DNA of 64,000 nucleotides from Sialis fuliginosa (GCA_961205875.1 OY540816.1:23012701-23076700); one strand, 5' to 3'; numbered from the stretch's first letter, positions 34,456-46,439 are shown. Notes: generated from the letters alone by a model not told the origin. Program-made: numbers and translations.

Positions 34456-34655
34456 ATATTGGCTTTTGGGTGTAAGCCGCGTCAATTTGGTCGTATTATC
34501 GGCCAATATTTCGTCAAACATTGCAGTTGACATCTTCAGGGCTCTTCTGGAAGAGCCTTAACGAAACGTTGGCTGATAACACGATCAAATTGACGCGGCT
34601 TACACCAAGGAGCCTAGATATATATCCAGATCACCGCGGAAGCCTCAAAATATAG
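34456..34655 (-). repeat. Family H unit, palindromic
   Basis: Arms near 34460-34505 and 34570-34614 (GGCTTTTGGGTGTAAGCCGC and inverted copy). On the minus strand the centre reads CCTGAAGATGTCAACTGC and AATGTTTGACGAAA (34509-34539). Compared with 24.5 kb the stem pair C-G is replaced by A-U. Right flank CACCGCGGAAGCCTCAA is as usual. Confidence 0.88.
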
Positions 34656-34837
34656 TAATTCAATAATAATTCAATGAGCATTGCAACATTTACATTTACG
34701 TATATTTCTAAATATCATATTTGGACGAATTATAAACTTTCAAATAAAAGATTTTAAACTAATTTTGTTATATGTCTATTGACTTTATCTCACGTATAAA
34801 TAGTTAAGTAAGGACATTAAGCGCCTTAACTCAAAAT

Positions 34838-35690
34838 AACAAAAAATTATTAGTGCGTAGCACAGTACAGTTAACAATAAATGCTAAATCATTATCCTTA
34901 AACTAAAACCAGCCAAGTATCGTTTTTTTATTTTTTTCTTAAAAAATGTTGAGTTATTATTTTTGAGTTATGAATTTCATTCACATTTGTATGGGTAGAT
35001 ACATTAGTGCATAACACATTTCAGTTAACAATAAATGCTAAATCATTATCCTTAAACTTAACCAGCCAAGTATCATTTTTTTATTATTTTATTTAAAAAT
35101 GTTGAGTTATTATTTATGAGTTATAAATTTCATTCACATTTGTATGGGTAGATACATTAGTGCATAACACAGTACAGTTAACAATAAATGCTAAATCATT
35201 ATCCTTAAACTAAAACCAGCCAAGTATCGTTTTTTTATTTTTTTATTAAAAAATGTTGAGCTATTATTTTTGAGTTATGAATTTCATTCACATTTGTATG
35301 GGTAGATATATTAGTGCATAACACAGTCCAGTTAACAATAAATGGTAAATCATTATCCTTAAACTAAAACCAGCCAAATATCGTTTTTTTATTTTTGTCT
35401 TAAAAAATTTTGAGCTATTATTTTTGAGTTATTAATTTCATTCACATTTGTATGGGTAGATACATTAGTGCATAACACAGTCCAGTTAACAATAAATGCT
35501 AAATCATTATCCTTAAACTAAAACCAGCCAAGTATCGTTTTTTTATTTTTTTCTTAAAAAAATTTTGAGCTATTATTTTTGAGTTATGAATTTCATTCAC
35601 ATTTGTATGGGTAGATACATTAGTGCATAACACAGTCCAGTTAACAATAAATGCTAAATCATTATCCTTAAACTAAATTACTAATTGGTT
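34838..35690 (+). repeat. Satellite array, period 153-155 bp, about 5.5 units
   Basis: CAATAAATGNTAAATCATTA occurs at 34875, 35029, 35182, 35336, 35490 and 35645. Units share GGGTAGATACATTAGTGC and ATTTCATTCACATTTGTATG. Units 1 and 3 have AGTACAG, units 4-6 AGTCCAG, which gives an order of duplication. Not a CRISPR array: unit-to-unit identity is continuous without unique spacers. Confidence 0.95.
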
Positions 35691-36032
35691 CAATATAAAC
35701 GTATTCTTCTGCATCGAGCTATGTTTTATCTGACCGCGGAAGCTCCAGATCTTGCACAATAAATCCTTCAGCATACAAAAACCGTTTAAACTGTAAACAA
35801 CACGAGGCAGATAACCGCTGTCGCGTGATTTTTTGCACAGACACAAAAAAAAAAACAACAAAATCAATTTATGTAGAAACAATACGACTGATTAAACATT
35901 ATCATACAAATTGAAAAATTATGCCACAAAATTTTATAGCGGACACTTACAAACAGGCGCGCCCCAATAAACCCCCCTATCTCATACTCTAAAATCACTC
36001 TCCCCCCCCGCTTCTACTGTTTTTAGTGAGGC
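35691..36032. other. No gene recognised
   Basis: GACCGCGGAAGCTCCAGATC near 35732 resembles the family H right flank. A C-run is at 36001. Confidence 0.45.
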
Positions 36033-36555
36033 CAGTGGCGTCAAAATCATGCATAGGTCAGCAGGTAGGCAGTGTCGTTTCTACTAAGGGGAATAAAATA
36101 CATTTATTTGAATTCTGAATGTCATTATGTAACATAGAAGACCCCCTTCTTCTCTTATTAACAAATAAGCTTGGCGCGATCCTATAGACTCATTTTTTTT
36201 TTAAATGTAGTTTACACTATTATCTTTAAGAGGATCACGCACTTAAAGACCCTCGTGACCTCCTTCCCTTTTTAAAAACAAATTAAAACTCATACGCTAA
36301 CAAAGAAGTAAATTGAATAGTTAGTTAATCCAAACTAATATTACAAATGCGAAAGTGTGTCTGTTACCTTTTCACGGCTAAACTGCTGAACCGCTCTTAA
36401 TGAAATTCGCAAGGGAGATAGTTTGCATTTGGGTGTGTGAGATTTTTACGCATTATAGCTTATACCATTTTGGCGTAGACATCTAGCGTGTTATTCAAAA
36501 AAATAAAATAATAATAATGAAATTTTCACCCTCATATTCAATGGTTACGCCACTG
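36033..36555. mobile_element. Candidate element with CAGTGGCGT ends
   Basis: CAGTGGCGT at 36033 and ACGCCACTG at 36555 are inverted over 9 bp. The TIR does not extend further and no target duplication is seen. It contains a family S copy at about 36335-36490 (minus strand; CACGGCTAAACTGCTGAACC). Confidence 0.3.
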
Positions 36556-36945
36556 CCTCTAGATGCGATAATGTTATAATAATGCATCCCCCCTTCCCCT
36601 ATTTCTGCCACATTACTCCACCGTTTAAAAATAGTCAACGGATGTAGAAATTTTTCAAATGGTTTTATTTGAAATAGTGGTGGTAAATATGGTATGTTTT
36701 TTTTTTACTGATTCTATTTGTTTTACAAAGTTTGTTGCAGATCGTGCTATATTGTTTTGTAAACTAAGTTTCCCCGGGTAGGTTTATAACATATGGAAAT
36801 TCAAACAAAACAATATTTTAATGTTGGTACACTAGTCTGACATATTAATATGAATATTTTAGTTCTTTACCAGTTTTTGTACTAATGTAAAGTGAGTTCA
36901 TATGTAACTCTAAATTGTTTAAAAAAATCAAACATAAATAAAATA

Positions 36946-37399
36946 AAGGCACCAATTATGGCCGCCATAAGAGCAAGTTTTTTGGATTAATGGGCTTGTT
37001 TTTTGTAATTCTCATGAACTCATGTTACTAATAAAACAAGTAACTCTTTATTTAATTAATTTAATTACCAGTCACCAAATATAGTTTGTTTTTTAAATTA
37101 TAGCCTTTTATTTTGTTTATGTTTTTACTCCAGTAATGGATAGAGTAAGGCCATTAATGATAAATACTACGACACAAAAGATATAAAAGAAAGAATCGTC
37201 AAATTAGCAACAATGTAAAGCAGTTTCTATGATAATATAATAATTAATAAATAACTTAGTTTAAATGTCCACCATTTTGACACCTATTGGCCTCATGTGA
37301 TCAAATCACGCTGTAAGACAGTTAAATGTATATAGATTAATATTCAGAAATGGTAGTAATCAAATATCAACAAATATTTCTAATTCAGTACATTTAATC
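36946..37399 (-). mobile_element. Family A copy, left-half end lost
   Basis: AGGCACCAATTATGGCCGCC at one edge (shortened end), then AACTCATGTTACTAATAAAA and the full body; stops at CAGTACATTTAATC without the terminal ACTGGTGCC. Confidence 0.8.
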
Positions 37400-38139
37400 T
37401 TTGTTACAATAAAAGAAATATAAAAAAATAATAATTTATCTTATCTATCAAATTTTGAAATGTTCCAGTAATGAATTGTTGTAATTTTCAAAGATTGAAT
37501 AATGTGTATCAACATAGAAGATAGAGGTACATTAATTTGCCATGGAAATTAAGACAGTGGGTACTTTAGCAGTACTCTCAACATGAAAGAAAGAAAAATA
37601 AAATCATATTTTTCACTTCCGCCCGATTTCTCTCGACTCATTAATCCTTAAATCACAGATCTTTTTACTTAATGCACAAAGAAAAAAATACAAAAGGAGT
37701 TTTAGACATTTATACATTACGCCATACTCAATTAATACGTACAAAAAAATGCCAGCAAATATATCCACGCCACTGTTCTTATATTATTTAGCTAGAGAGA
37801 TAACATTTCCCTTTTGTTACGAATTCTTCTATTGTATTTTTGTTTATATTTCTCATTTTAACGACAGTTGTATTTTGGGAAAATGGTACAGTTTTATGTA
37901 GACCACTCGCTGATTAATGGGGCCCCATAGGTCACCAGGGGGCCCTTATGAGTTTGTTAACAGTAATGGCTTAACCCTTTTTTATTTAATTATATTAAAT
38001 TAACTGATTTTTAGAAACGGACATTTTCGCCTTTGTTAATCTTGATTTGTGATAAAATGTTTTTAACCAAGGGATACATTTTTTTTTACGCATGTGGTAA
38101 GAAAAATACGTAATTATAATATTTTATTAAAAATATAAC
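37400..38139. other. No gene recognised
   Basis: AT-rich. A GGGGCCCC and GGGGGCCC pair near 37919-37945 is the only GC-rich feature. Confidence 0.5.
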
Positions 38140-38233
38140 TAGTCTTGGACAAGGCCTCAGTGTTGGACACTTGTTTAATTAAATTGACTAAATTAGAAAT
38201 ATTTGTTGATATTTGATTATTGTCATTACTAAA
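38140..38233 (+). mobile_element. Family A left-half fragment
   Basis: CTAGTCTTGGACAAGGCC, CAGTGTTGGACACTTG, AAATATTTGTTGATATTTGA. Confidence 0.65.
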
Positions 38234-38235
38234 TG

Positions 38236-38903
38236 TAAAGTAAGAAATACAGATTCGGTTAAATGAGATGAATTATTTGTAATGAATGGGTAAGTATTTC
38301 TACATCAAAAAATATTATTAATATGTTATTTAAGCGGTATGCCCAAAAATCTGAAAATTCGAATTTTCTTTTTCTGTAGTCATACCTACTTACTATCGAA
38401 AAAAAGTAAGAACATTTTTTTTGTGATATAGTTTATTGTTTACAAATATTCATTTGTTATTGTGATTTTTGTTTTTCTTCGCATACTTAAATGTTTGTAA
38501 TAAAATACACTAATATTTAGTACTTCGACTTATTTTCGAAAATAAATATATGACATATCGTTGTAAAGTAGAGTAAAAAACACGTTCAGATATACTATAA
38601 CCAACTTAGTGGCCCATAATAAAAACTAAAGTAAGGGCCTGTAACTCGAAAATTGAAAGTGATATACAAATTCAAAATACACCAATTAATTCTACACTAA
38701 AAAGGACTTTAAGAAACCGCAAACAAAAAGAACCTATCTACTTTAAAAAAAAATTTATAACCATTTTAAAAAATTTCGAATTTTCAGATTCTTGGGTATA
38801 CCGCCTAAACCACATACAATTATTAATATTTTTTCATGTAGTAGTACTCATCCCTTCCTTACAAATAATTCATCTCATTTAACCAAATCTGTATCTCTTA
38901 CCG
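38236..38903. repeat. Fold-back element with about 125-bp arms
   Basis: Left arm (TACAGATTCGGTTAAATGAG, GCGGTATGCCCAAAAATCTG) is mirrored at 38773-38903 (CAGATTCTTGGGTATACCGC, CTCATTTAACCAAATCTGTA). Arms look about 80% alike. The interior is AT-rich and noncoding. Possibly an old MITE with long TIRs. Confidence 0.75.
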
Positions 38904-39384
38904 ATTAGGAAATCCCCATGCTTATCTTAGACACCCTATATATTATATGTATGTATATACATATAGATATTTTACCTTATTAAATAAGCTCATATTATTG
39001 AATCTTTGTAGTAGTACCTTGTCTGGCATAATATATAAGATACCTCTCGTATCTAAAAACCTTCAAGTACCCTCAAAAGATCACTCGGAAGTATAAAATC
39101 TTGTAATGATTTCAGTTCTTGAACACTCCAGATTTATTTCTTCAAATAATCACAATCTCTCTGTAAAATGCTTCACTTTTGTTAGATATCTGATTGCAAC
39201 AATGAAAGTATGGTTATTTGTTGAAATATCATTATTTCTCGTCGTTTTTAAACTCACTCACTGAGAAATTATGGTCTGCAAAAATGACGTAGTAGAAATA
39301 TGTTTTCTATCTTTTTGTGTCTTAGTACTTTAGAAATTTAAATCACACAAAATGATTTTGAAATATTAATAAAATAAGCAGTTA

Positions 39385-39700
39385 TTTTTTTCGTTTCGGT
39401 TTATATTTCGTTCCGCAAAAAATAACGGTTTTTTCGGTTTTCGGTTCAGCTCCGAGTGATTAATTTAAAAAAAAATTATTTGTTTTAAAATTTTTTTTCT
39501 ACTATAATTTAGAATATTTTATGGTACTTGTATGATAGTCCGAACGACAATTGAAGTGGGAAATAAGATCATGTTAACGCGCGTATTTTAACATATACTG
39601 AACCGTAAAAACCGATATTTTTATTTCGGTTATGTTCCGGTTTTCGTTCCGGCAAAAAATAACGGTTTTTCCGGTTTTCGGTTCAGTTCTGGTTCGAAGC
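39385..39700 (+). repeat. Direct repeat with CGGTTTTCGGTTC wording
   Basis: CAAAAAATAACGGTTTTTNC with CGGTTTTCGGTTCAG occurs at 39416 and 39653. Low-complexity repeats of this kind often belong to hAT-like ends, but no ends are visible. Confidence 0.6.
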
Positions 39701-39789
39701 CCAGAAAATAAGTGCTGCCAAGTGTACCTCATAAAATACATAGCATTTACAATTTGACACCTAGCAGATAGCGTTAGCTGGAAGCCTGT

Positions 39790-40130
39790 CTGTCTGTCTG
39801 TCTGTCTATATTAAGAAGAAATTTGGTATACAGACGTAGATTTTTGAAAAAATATTTTTTTGGGCTCCCCTTTCATAAACCGAAAAGTGTACTAACTTTT
39901 TTTTATTTACCCTATTAAGTGGGGTGTCTTTAGATAGATCTCCTAAAATACAACAAAAAATTGTATATGGCTTTTTGATATTAACCCTTATTTGCTTTTA
40001 AATGTCGTTATCAATTATAATTATCGATGCAAAAAAATCCTGAGCTTTTAATTAATAAAAGTGGTTTTCAAGTGATAAGCACACTAACGGACGGACAGAC
40101 AGACGTTGCGTTTTATAATATATAAAAATT
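39790..40130 (+). repeat. GTCTGTC and GACAGAC repeat pieces
   Basis: CTGTCTGTCTGTCTGTCTA at 39787 and, at 40060-40130, AGTGGTTTTCAAGTGATAAG, ACGGACGGACAGACAGACG and TTTTATAATATATAAAA, the latter as in 10410-10552. Confidence 0.55.
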
Positions 40131-41894
40131 TGTACAGTAATGCCCAACTGCATTAGAATGTAAAATAGAATAAATAAAAATAAAAAAGCAGTTAAAAGAA
40201 TTCCAGCAATGCTGCTTTTCTAAACTGATATTCTGTTTAAACAATTACTATTATTGTAGACGATTTAACGGCGGCGGGCGCAAGAGTGGTTGCCTTGTTT
40301 GAGATCGAAGAATGCGCTATTTAATCCTGTTAAAAGGTTATATCTGCCAAGGACTTTGTGGCTACATCATAAACCTGCTGCAGTCTTCGCAACGTCAGCA
40401 TTTCTTCACAAATTTATAGACGTGCCTTTACCGTTGTTATTACTACATTGTGGCTATTTTCAAATTTGTTTTAGACAAATTGAATTAATTGTATAATGCA
40501 TTAAAAACCTACGTCGAAAAAATAATTTATATACACTTTTATAAAATATAATAGGGTCTCTTTTTATGCGGTAGATATGTTCCACATCAAATTACGTATA
40601 AAAATTCGCTTAAAAAATTCAATAGAAATATAAGAAAATTTCAAACAAGTACAATTTCAATATTTTCAACCACTTTTCTACCCTTAATTGTATTACCATT
40701 GTATAACTATTTTCTTACATTGTTTTTACTGCCGTACCAACAATTTTGTTTTAACTAACTTTCTTATACGCCATATGTATATAATATGTAAATAAATAAT
40801 GTAAGTATGAATTGTTCAGCCGAATTTTTTTCATGTTAATATTCATTTTGATCTCCCCTGAATCCATTATGATATATTTTTGCTGTATGTGGCCTTCTGT
40901 CTGTCTGTAGAAACTGTAACTAAACAACGATAAGCCACAGAAGTCTGAAATTTAATTCAAAAAAAATATTTTATATAGAAGTTGGAGATTATTATTACCT
41001 ATCTAAAAAAATTTTAATATTTAAAATTGTTCATAACAGAAAAAAATGTTTACAATAGAAGTTCATTTATGAGTTAGCCAGATTTTTTTTATATAATGAA
41101 ACACACGTATACAGTTCATTCACTGTATTACGTATAAGAAAGTCACAAAGGTAAAAACAATATGAATCATAATAAAAAAAACACATTTTAATATTTTACT
41201 TCAGTCCTTGGAAATTTAAATTATTTGTTTTTCCAATTACACTATAAGTATTCCCTCTTTTTCCCCCTCCTCCTCTACACTGCATGAGATTTATCATTGA
41301 AAGAGAGCAACAATGTAGTTATCCATGATGAAAAATATCTACGTTAAAAACTGTAATAGAAATTACAATGAAAATGAAGCATTATCTTGTTGAAGTTGGC
41401 AGAACTGGCTGCAGGCGTCAAATACCTAATTTCAGGTCTGATGATAAATAAGTTGTAACTAGCCTCCGGCATTTTAACTCCCTCGCTTCAGAAAATGTAA
41501 ATTAATAATAAGCCATTGAGCTTTATATGTATGCGAAGGTATTGTAGAAATAGACTATACCTACATAATGGAATATAGACGTGTTGATTCTAGCTTCCCT
41601 ATTTCTTATACCGTGTGTGTGTATGTGTGTTTCCGGTAAATTTTGAAGAATTAAAGCAGATTCTAGTTTATTTGTTTTATGGTTAAAGTCAATAGAAAAC
41701 TTTGTAGACAGTTAAACAGTGTATTCCAAATTGGTTAAGACATAAGAAATTTAACATGGGGGAAATTAGAAATGTTGTAGTAACCTTTGGTCAAATTTAA
41801 CGATGTGTGATTGGTGCATTTTTAATAAAATAGTAATTAGTTTTATTAACAAAAACAAAACTTAGTTATAAAACACCTTAAGTTCAAGCTTTTA
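40131..41894. other. No gene recognised
   Basis: AT-rich. Notable: a TAGGGTCTCTTTTTATGCGG end near 40551 (like 58288), ACTTTCTTATACG near 40758 and ACGTATAAGAAAGT near 41130. The 68-residue frame at 40290 has no recognisable features. Confidence 0.45.
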
Positions 41895-42682
41895 CTTATT
41901 TTTTTATATTTTAGTCGATATTTGTATGACGAGTTGAAGTTCACTGCAGGAAATTTCACTAAAAAATTTCGAATTTTTGATTTCGTTAAAAGTATGTTTA
42001 TTGTATAGAAAATGACGTGAAAAGTTGTTTGTTTCAAACCGCAGGTCTGTATCTCAAACCGTTCTCGAGATATAGCCTCTCAAAGTTTTAGTTTTTTCAA
42101 ATTTTTGGAGAAAAAAGGCCATAACTTTTGAACGCGTGGTCGGAATTGATTTTAGTTGACGGATTTGAAATCAGCGTGTCAAAATCTATATAATGACATG
42201 TATAATACTTTAAAATCCGACAAAAAAAATTTCGTCAAAAATCGACATTTTTTTAAGGTATACCCCTTTGAATTTTTTCGATTTTTCGCGAAAATTTTTT
42301 TTTCGAGTTTTAAGGTATTATACATGTCATTATATAGATTATGACACGCTGATTCCAAATCCGTCAACTAAAATCAATTCCGACCACGCGTTAAAAAGTT
42401 ATGGCCTTTTTTCTCCAAAAATTTGAAAAAACTAAAACTTTGAGAGGCTATATCTCGAGAACGGTTTGAGATACAGACCTGCGGTTTGAAACAAACAACT
42501 TTTCACGTCATTTTCTATACAATAAACATACTTTTAACGAAATCAAAAATTATAAATTTTTTAGTGAAATTTCCTGCAGTGAACTTCAACTCGTCATACA
42601 AATATCGACTAAAATACAAGAAAATAAGACGTAGAGGTATTATAGTTTTATAATTGAGCGTGTAAATTAATATTAAACGCTA
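41895..42682. repeat. Family P palindromic element, second complete copy
   Basis: Arms 41895-42220 and 42303-42628, about 326 bp each, spacer about 82 bp. Beyond the right arm it carries GTAGAGGTATTATAG and GAGCGTGTAAATTAATATTA as does 1-400. Very similar to 14087-14872. Confidence 0.9.
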
Positions 42683-42907
42683 TCCGATGTTAGAGTTGCG
42701 CACACAGATGAATATTCTAATAATATTTTTAAATTATTTATTAACTGAAAACACAGATTTGTATTAATTTACCCATAAAGCAAGGGAAGCACTACTTCCC
42801 CTGCTTCGCCACTGGTATTACGTATAAGAAAGTCTCGTAGACAGTTCTTTCTGTACATGGATTCTTTGGACTGTTTAATCATTACGTCTTCCGAACGGCT
42901 ACATTAA

Positions 42908-43054
42908 CCCATTAACGCCCAGCGTCTTATATCTATATATAAGACTGTCCTATGACAGTGAGTTTTTTATGTTCGTCTTTGATTTAGGAAACATGAACAA
43001 AAGCGAGAATAGAAAACTTTCTGTCCTATATATAGGACGCTGGGCGTTAATGGG
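42908..43054. mobile_element. piggyBac-like MITE (147 bp)
   Basis: TTAA at both edges (42904-42907, 43055-43058) and perfect 19-bp inverted ends CCCATTAACGCCCAGCGTC. Inside each end is a short TATATA palindrome. TTAA target sites with CCC-starting ends are the hallmark of piggyBac elements. Confidence 0.8.
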
Positions 43055-43058
43055 TTAA

Positions 43059-43539
43059 CAGAAACAATATTTGAAACGGCAATACAGAGTCCGCGTCGCG
43101 TTATTAAGTTACAAGTTCCAAATTGCTCGCCACTTATGTGGTGTGCGTTTTTTTCTGTGACGTGTAATATATAGTACACAATTACAGAGGGTTTCTTTCA
43201 TCTAGTGGTGGGTAATAAAGACTTCTATCTCCACGACGTTGTCTTTTCCTCCATCACTCATAACAAATTATATACGTCACCTTTTTTTGAGTTGATACCG
43301 ACTGAGAGCCAAGCTCTGCTGCCCAGAGATTTATGTGTGAAAAAGCACTGGCGTCCAAAGCACGCTTTTTCTTTATTAGCTTTAATTATTTACTTACTTA
43401 TCTTATTCCATTCTTTCTTGAATAAATTTACAGTATTGATTTAGTCGGATAAAAAATGTATTTATTTCGAAACTGGCTTACAAAATACAATATAACCCTC
43501 ATTCTTTTTTACAATTACTATCATCAGTCTTGGATAGTA
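43059..43539. other. No gene recognised
   Basis: Mixed composition. The 79-residue frame at 43205-43444 shows no domain; a hydrophobic tail is present but no start context or codon bias supports it. Confidence 0.4.
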
Positions 43540-43839
43540 CAGTGTAACCTTAATAACAATAACAAATTTTTCGAAATCCCCTAGAACTACCCGTAAGAGC
43601 TAATGCAAAATATACCTTTTTATTAGGTGTTCCTTAACCGTCGTAAAGAAACGAGAAATCGTTAAGTATGTAGACGAGAATCCTACAACGAAAAAAATAG
43701 ACATCGCTACATTCTTACCTTGTTATAACGAATTGTAGACCAACCTAACCTTTATATAACAAACCTCACTGTAACAAATTACTTGGTATAACGAATATTT
43801 TCTACTTCCCTTCAGTTTTGTTATATCGAGGTTGCACTG
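43540..43839. mobile_element. pogo/Tigger-like MITE (300 bp)
   Basis: CAGTGTAACCTTAATAACAA at the left and TTATATCGAGGTTGCACTG at the right are inverted, with TA on each side. CAGTNNAACCTCGATATAAC is typical for pogo-group ends. Confidence 0.75.
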
Positions 43840-43854
43840 TATTGATATAATAAA

Positions 43855-43925
43855 TTAATTAAATGTACTAAATTAGAAATATTTGTTGATATTTAATATG
43901 GCAGTTATCAAGTATCAACAAATAT
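43855..43925. mobile_element. Family A fragments
   Basis: AAATGTACTAAATTAGAAAT and GTTGATATTT, then CAAGTATCAACAAATAT in the opposite sense. Confidence 0.5.
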
Positions 43926-44115
43926 ACCACTGAACGGATTTTTATTAAAAAAATATGATCCCATATAAAAATCATGGTGGAGGTGCAGTGTAATCCCAAA
44001 AAGAAATTTATTTTCAAAATATCTCAAAAACGGTGCATGTAACGTGAAAATTCTATGGGTTCTTTTTTATAGAACATTAAATTTCCGACAAGAATAAAAA
44101 TTTATTTTATGGACA
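43926..44115 (-). repeat. Family R fragment
   Basis: Reverse complement of part of 48370-48600: CACTGAACGGATTTTTAT, CATGGTGGAGGTGCAGTGTA, GTGAAAATTCTATGGGTTC. Confidence 0.75.
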
Positions 44116-44438
44116 TAATCAAAAAATCATATTTTATAAAAAAAATTCACATCGCCGCCCATGTCACGATGGTGTTTTATAAGTGGTAAAAAGAATAACC
44201 CAGTTCAGTTATATGACATAAAATAGAGTGGCCCGAGTATTACTGTACACTTGTGAGGGCGCTTCTCCAGCAACACCCTCCTATAAATAAATATATAGAC
44301 CGGAAGAAAATATCAACTTTTCGTCTGTGCTCATTTCTCAAATGTTATGATTTCTTAATACTATTTACCAATTGGTTTTTTTTTCACAAAATGTTCCCTG
44401 GATCACGTTACAGTATACCGCACTGAAATAACGTTATA

Positions 44439-45233
44439 AGGTACTGGCACCAGTCTTGGATCATACCCCACTTATGTACTACATAAATTAGAAATATTTA
44501 TTGATATTTGATAACATACTACCATTACTGAATCATAAAATAGTTTAATTTGGTTACAGTTGATCAATGGGTGTCAAAATGGTAAACATTTAAACTAATT
44601 ATTAGTGTAATTTATTTATTAATTATTATATTATCATAGTATCTGATTTACATTATTTAAAATTTTAGTATTCTTTATTTTATAACTTTTGTGTCTTTGT
44701 ACTTATCATTAGCAAGTGTCCATCACTGGGTGCTCATTACTGGAGAAAAAAACATCTGTCAAGTAAATGTACAGTGCTTCCTCGTGCTAAATTCACCAAA
44801 GGTAGTTAATTCACGAACAATTTTAATAAACACCGATATTTTCATGAATTGGTATATAAAATTTTATTAATATCGGTTCAGTGATTCATGAGTAATGCGT
44901 GGGACAGACAGACAGACATGGAACGAAAAGTGTTTTTCTTGATCTGAAACAGAAATATCAAGTTAAAATTTTGAAATCGGAGAAGCAATCACAACGAAGC
45001 AAAACAAATAATATTTGTGAAATTTCATCACTGGGTACCCATTACTGGCTTTATTTATCCAGTACTGAGAGAGAAAACATAAACAAAATAAAAGACTAAA
45101 TTGATTTAATAAAAAAATACTTGTTTTATTAGTAACATGATTTCAACAGATTGAGAATTACAAAAAAGTTAAACAATCCCAAAAAAAACAGTAAACTTTG
45201 CCCTTAAAGCGGTCAAGACTGGTACTAGTACCT
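44439..45233 (+). mobile_element. Family A copy interrupted by family R
   Basis: Ends TA|AGGTACTGGCACCAGTCTTG and GACTGGTACTAGTACCT|TA. From about 44751 to 45015 a family R piece (CTGTCAAGTAAATGTACAGT to AATATTTGTGAAATTTCATC) is embedded; family A resumes with CATCACTGGGTACCCATTAC. The CATTACTGGAGAAAA block therefore occurs on both sides in part. Confidence 0.88.
44751..45015 (+). repeat. Family R piece nested in family A
   Basis: Carries CACAGTGC-like start, AAATTCACCAAAGGTAGTTA, GGGACAGACAGACAGACATG and ACGAAAAGTGTTTTTCTTGA. Confidence 0.75.
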
Positions 45234-45748
45234 TATATAATGCCAAAATCATAACCCTATTTTGGTTTCTCGTATTTGAATAGTATAACAAAAAAAACAT
45301 CATTTTTCGTTCGTATTGAAATGATTATTATATCGTTAAAAAATGATTTTGAAGTTTATCTAGGCTGTTTTAAAAGTGTTAAAAAGAAAAACCTCCTTGG
45401 TCCCAGAGCAATACTGCAATCAATGTTTGTAAGATGTAAGTTATGTCGGTTAGGTTCTCTCTAACTTTGTCATCGCTATACAAACTTACCGGTAAAGACC
45501 CTATAATTTCCCCTTACACACCTACTACAACATCTTGGGTCCTTCTCTCCTAATTGACTGTCTTTATTAGGTTACCAGCACTGCTCGCTGCAAAATGAAG
45601 CCCTGTAGTAAACTAGGGTTGCCAACAACCCGATCTCAAACTCCCTGAAGGACTTAATTTAACAAAGGGTATAGGTACATAGGTTTTAATACTCATTTTA
45701 TGTTTATAATTACTTAATTGTTTTTAATGAATTTTCAACCAACCCGTC
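45234..45748. other. No gene recognised
   Basis: No repeat match; 45460-45640 is somewhat less AT-rich than its flanks. Confidence 0.45.
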
Positions 45749-45955
45749 CACTATGTTTTACGTCCAAACTATTGAAGATAGAGTTTTATGATAAAAAATT
45801 TACTATATATATCGACCCTAAATAATTTCAGGAAAATATTTTCAGGCAAAATCAAATAGAACGGTAAATCCAAAAGTAGATAATTTTAAAGATATATATA
45901 GTAATTTTTTTATCATAAAACTCTATCTTCAATAGTTTGGACGTAAAACATAGTG
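45749..45955. repeat. Hairpin with 66-bp arms
   Basis: Arms 45749-45814 and 45890-45955 (CACTATGTTTTACGTCCAAA and inverted copy) differ at about one base. Spacer 75 bp. Not found elsewhere in the window. Confidence 0.9.
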
Positions 45956-46439
45956 TAACTTCAAAAACAATAAAGTTAATAGCCGCTCTTTTCAGAGGAA
46001 AATTTTCCCAACCCTAGTTTGTGAACACACTAGGTAAAGGCGGTAGCTTAATGTAATATTCTGATAGAATACATATTAATACACATAATAATGGCCTGCC
46101 ATTGGCTGAAGACACTGTTGATACAAGGTCTTACTTCTGAACTGCTTCACCAAGATTTATAGATGTCGAGATAAATATGTTAAATAACTTTAACCACTAT
46201 TTCTATATCAAAACTTTGCAAGGGTCGTTAAATCGAACGAGCTAACATCATCATATCCATGTGTGGTTAACGCCCCCCCCCCTTCCCCCCCCCGTTAAAG
46301 GTAACATATTTGTGTGCACCTTTGATAAAACAGAAATTAAACTAGAACGTAGGATTATATTGCAACGCGTTAAAAAGCAGCAGTATTCAAAATGCAGGAA
46401 ATACAAATATGTATGTGACAAAATTTAATACAGCATGTT
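45956..46439. other. No gene recognised
   Basis: Contains C-runs at 46267-46293. Nothing coding. Confidence 0.45.

Noticed and set aside
34838-35690. Regular 154-bp spacing suggestive of a CRISPR array
   Set aside because: No alternation of constant repeats with unique spacers; units are alike throughout, and the genome is eukaryotic.
36033-36555. CAGTGGCGT ... ACGCCACTG as a confirmed MITE
   Set aside because: Only 9 bp inverted and no target duplication; CAGTGGCG-like strings are scattered in the window (25317, 31627, 42805), so the pairing may be accidental. Listed only as a candidate.
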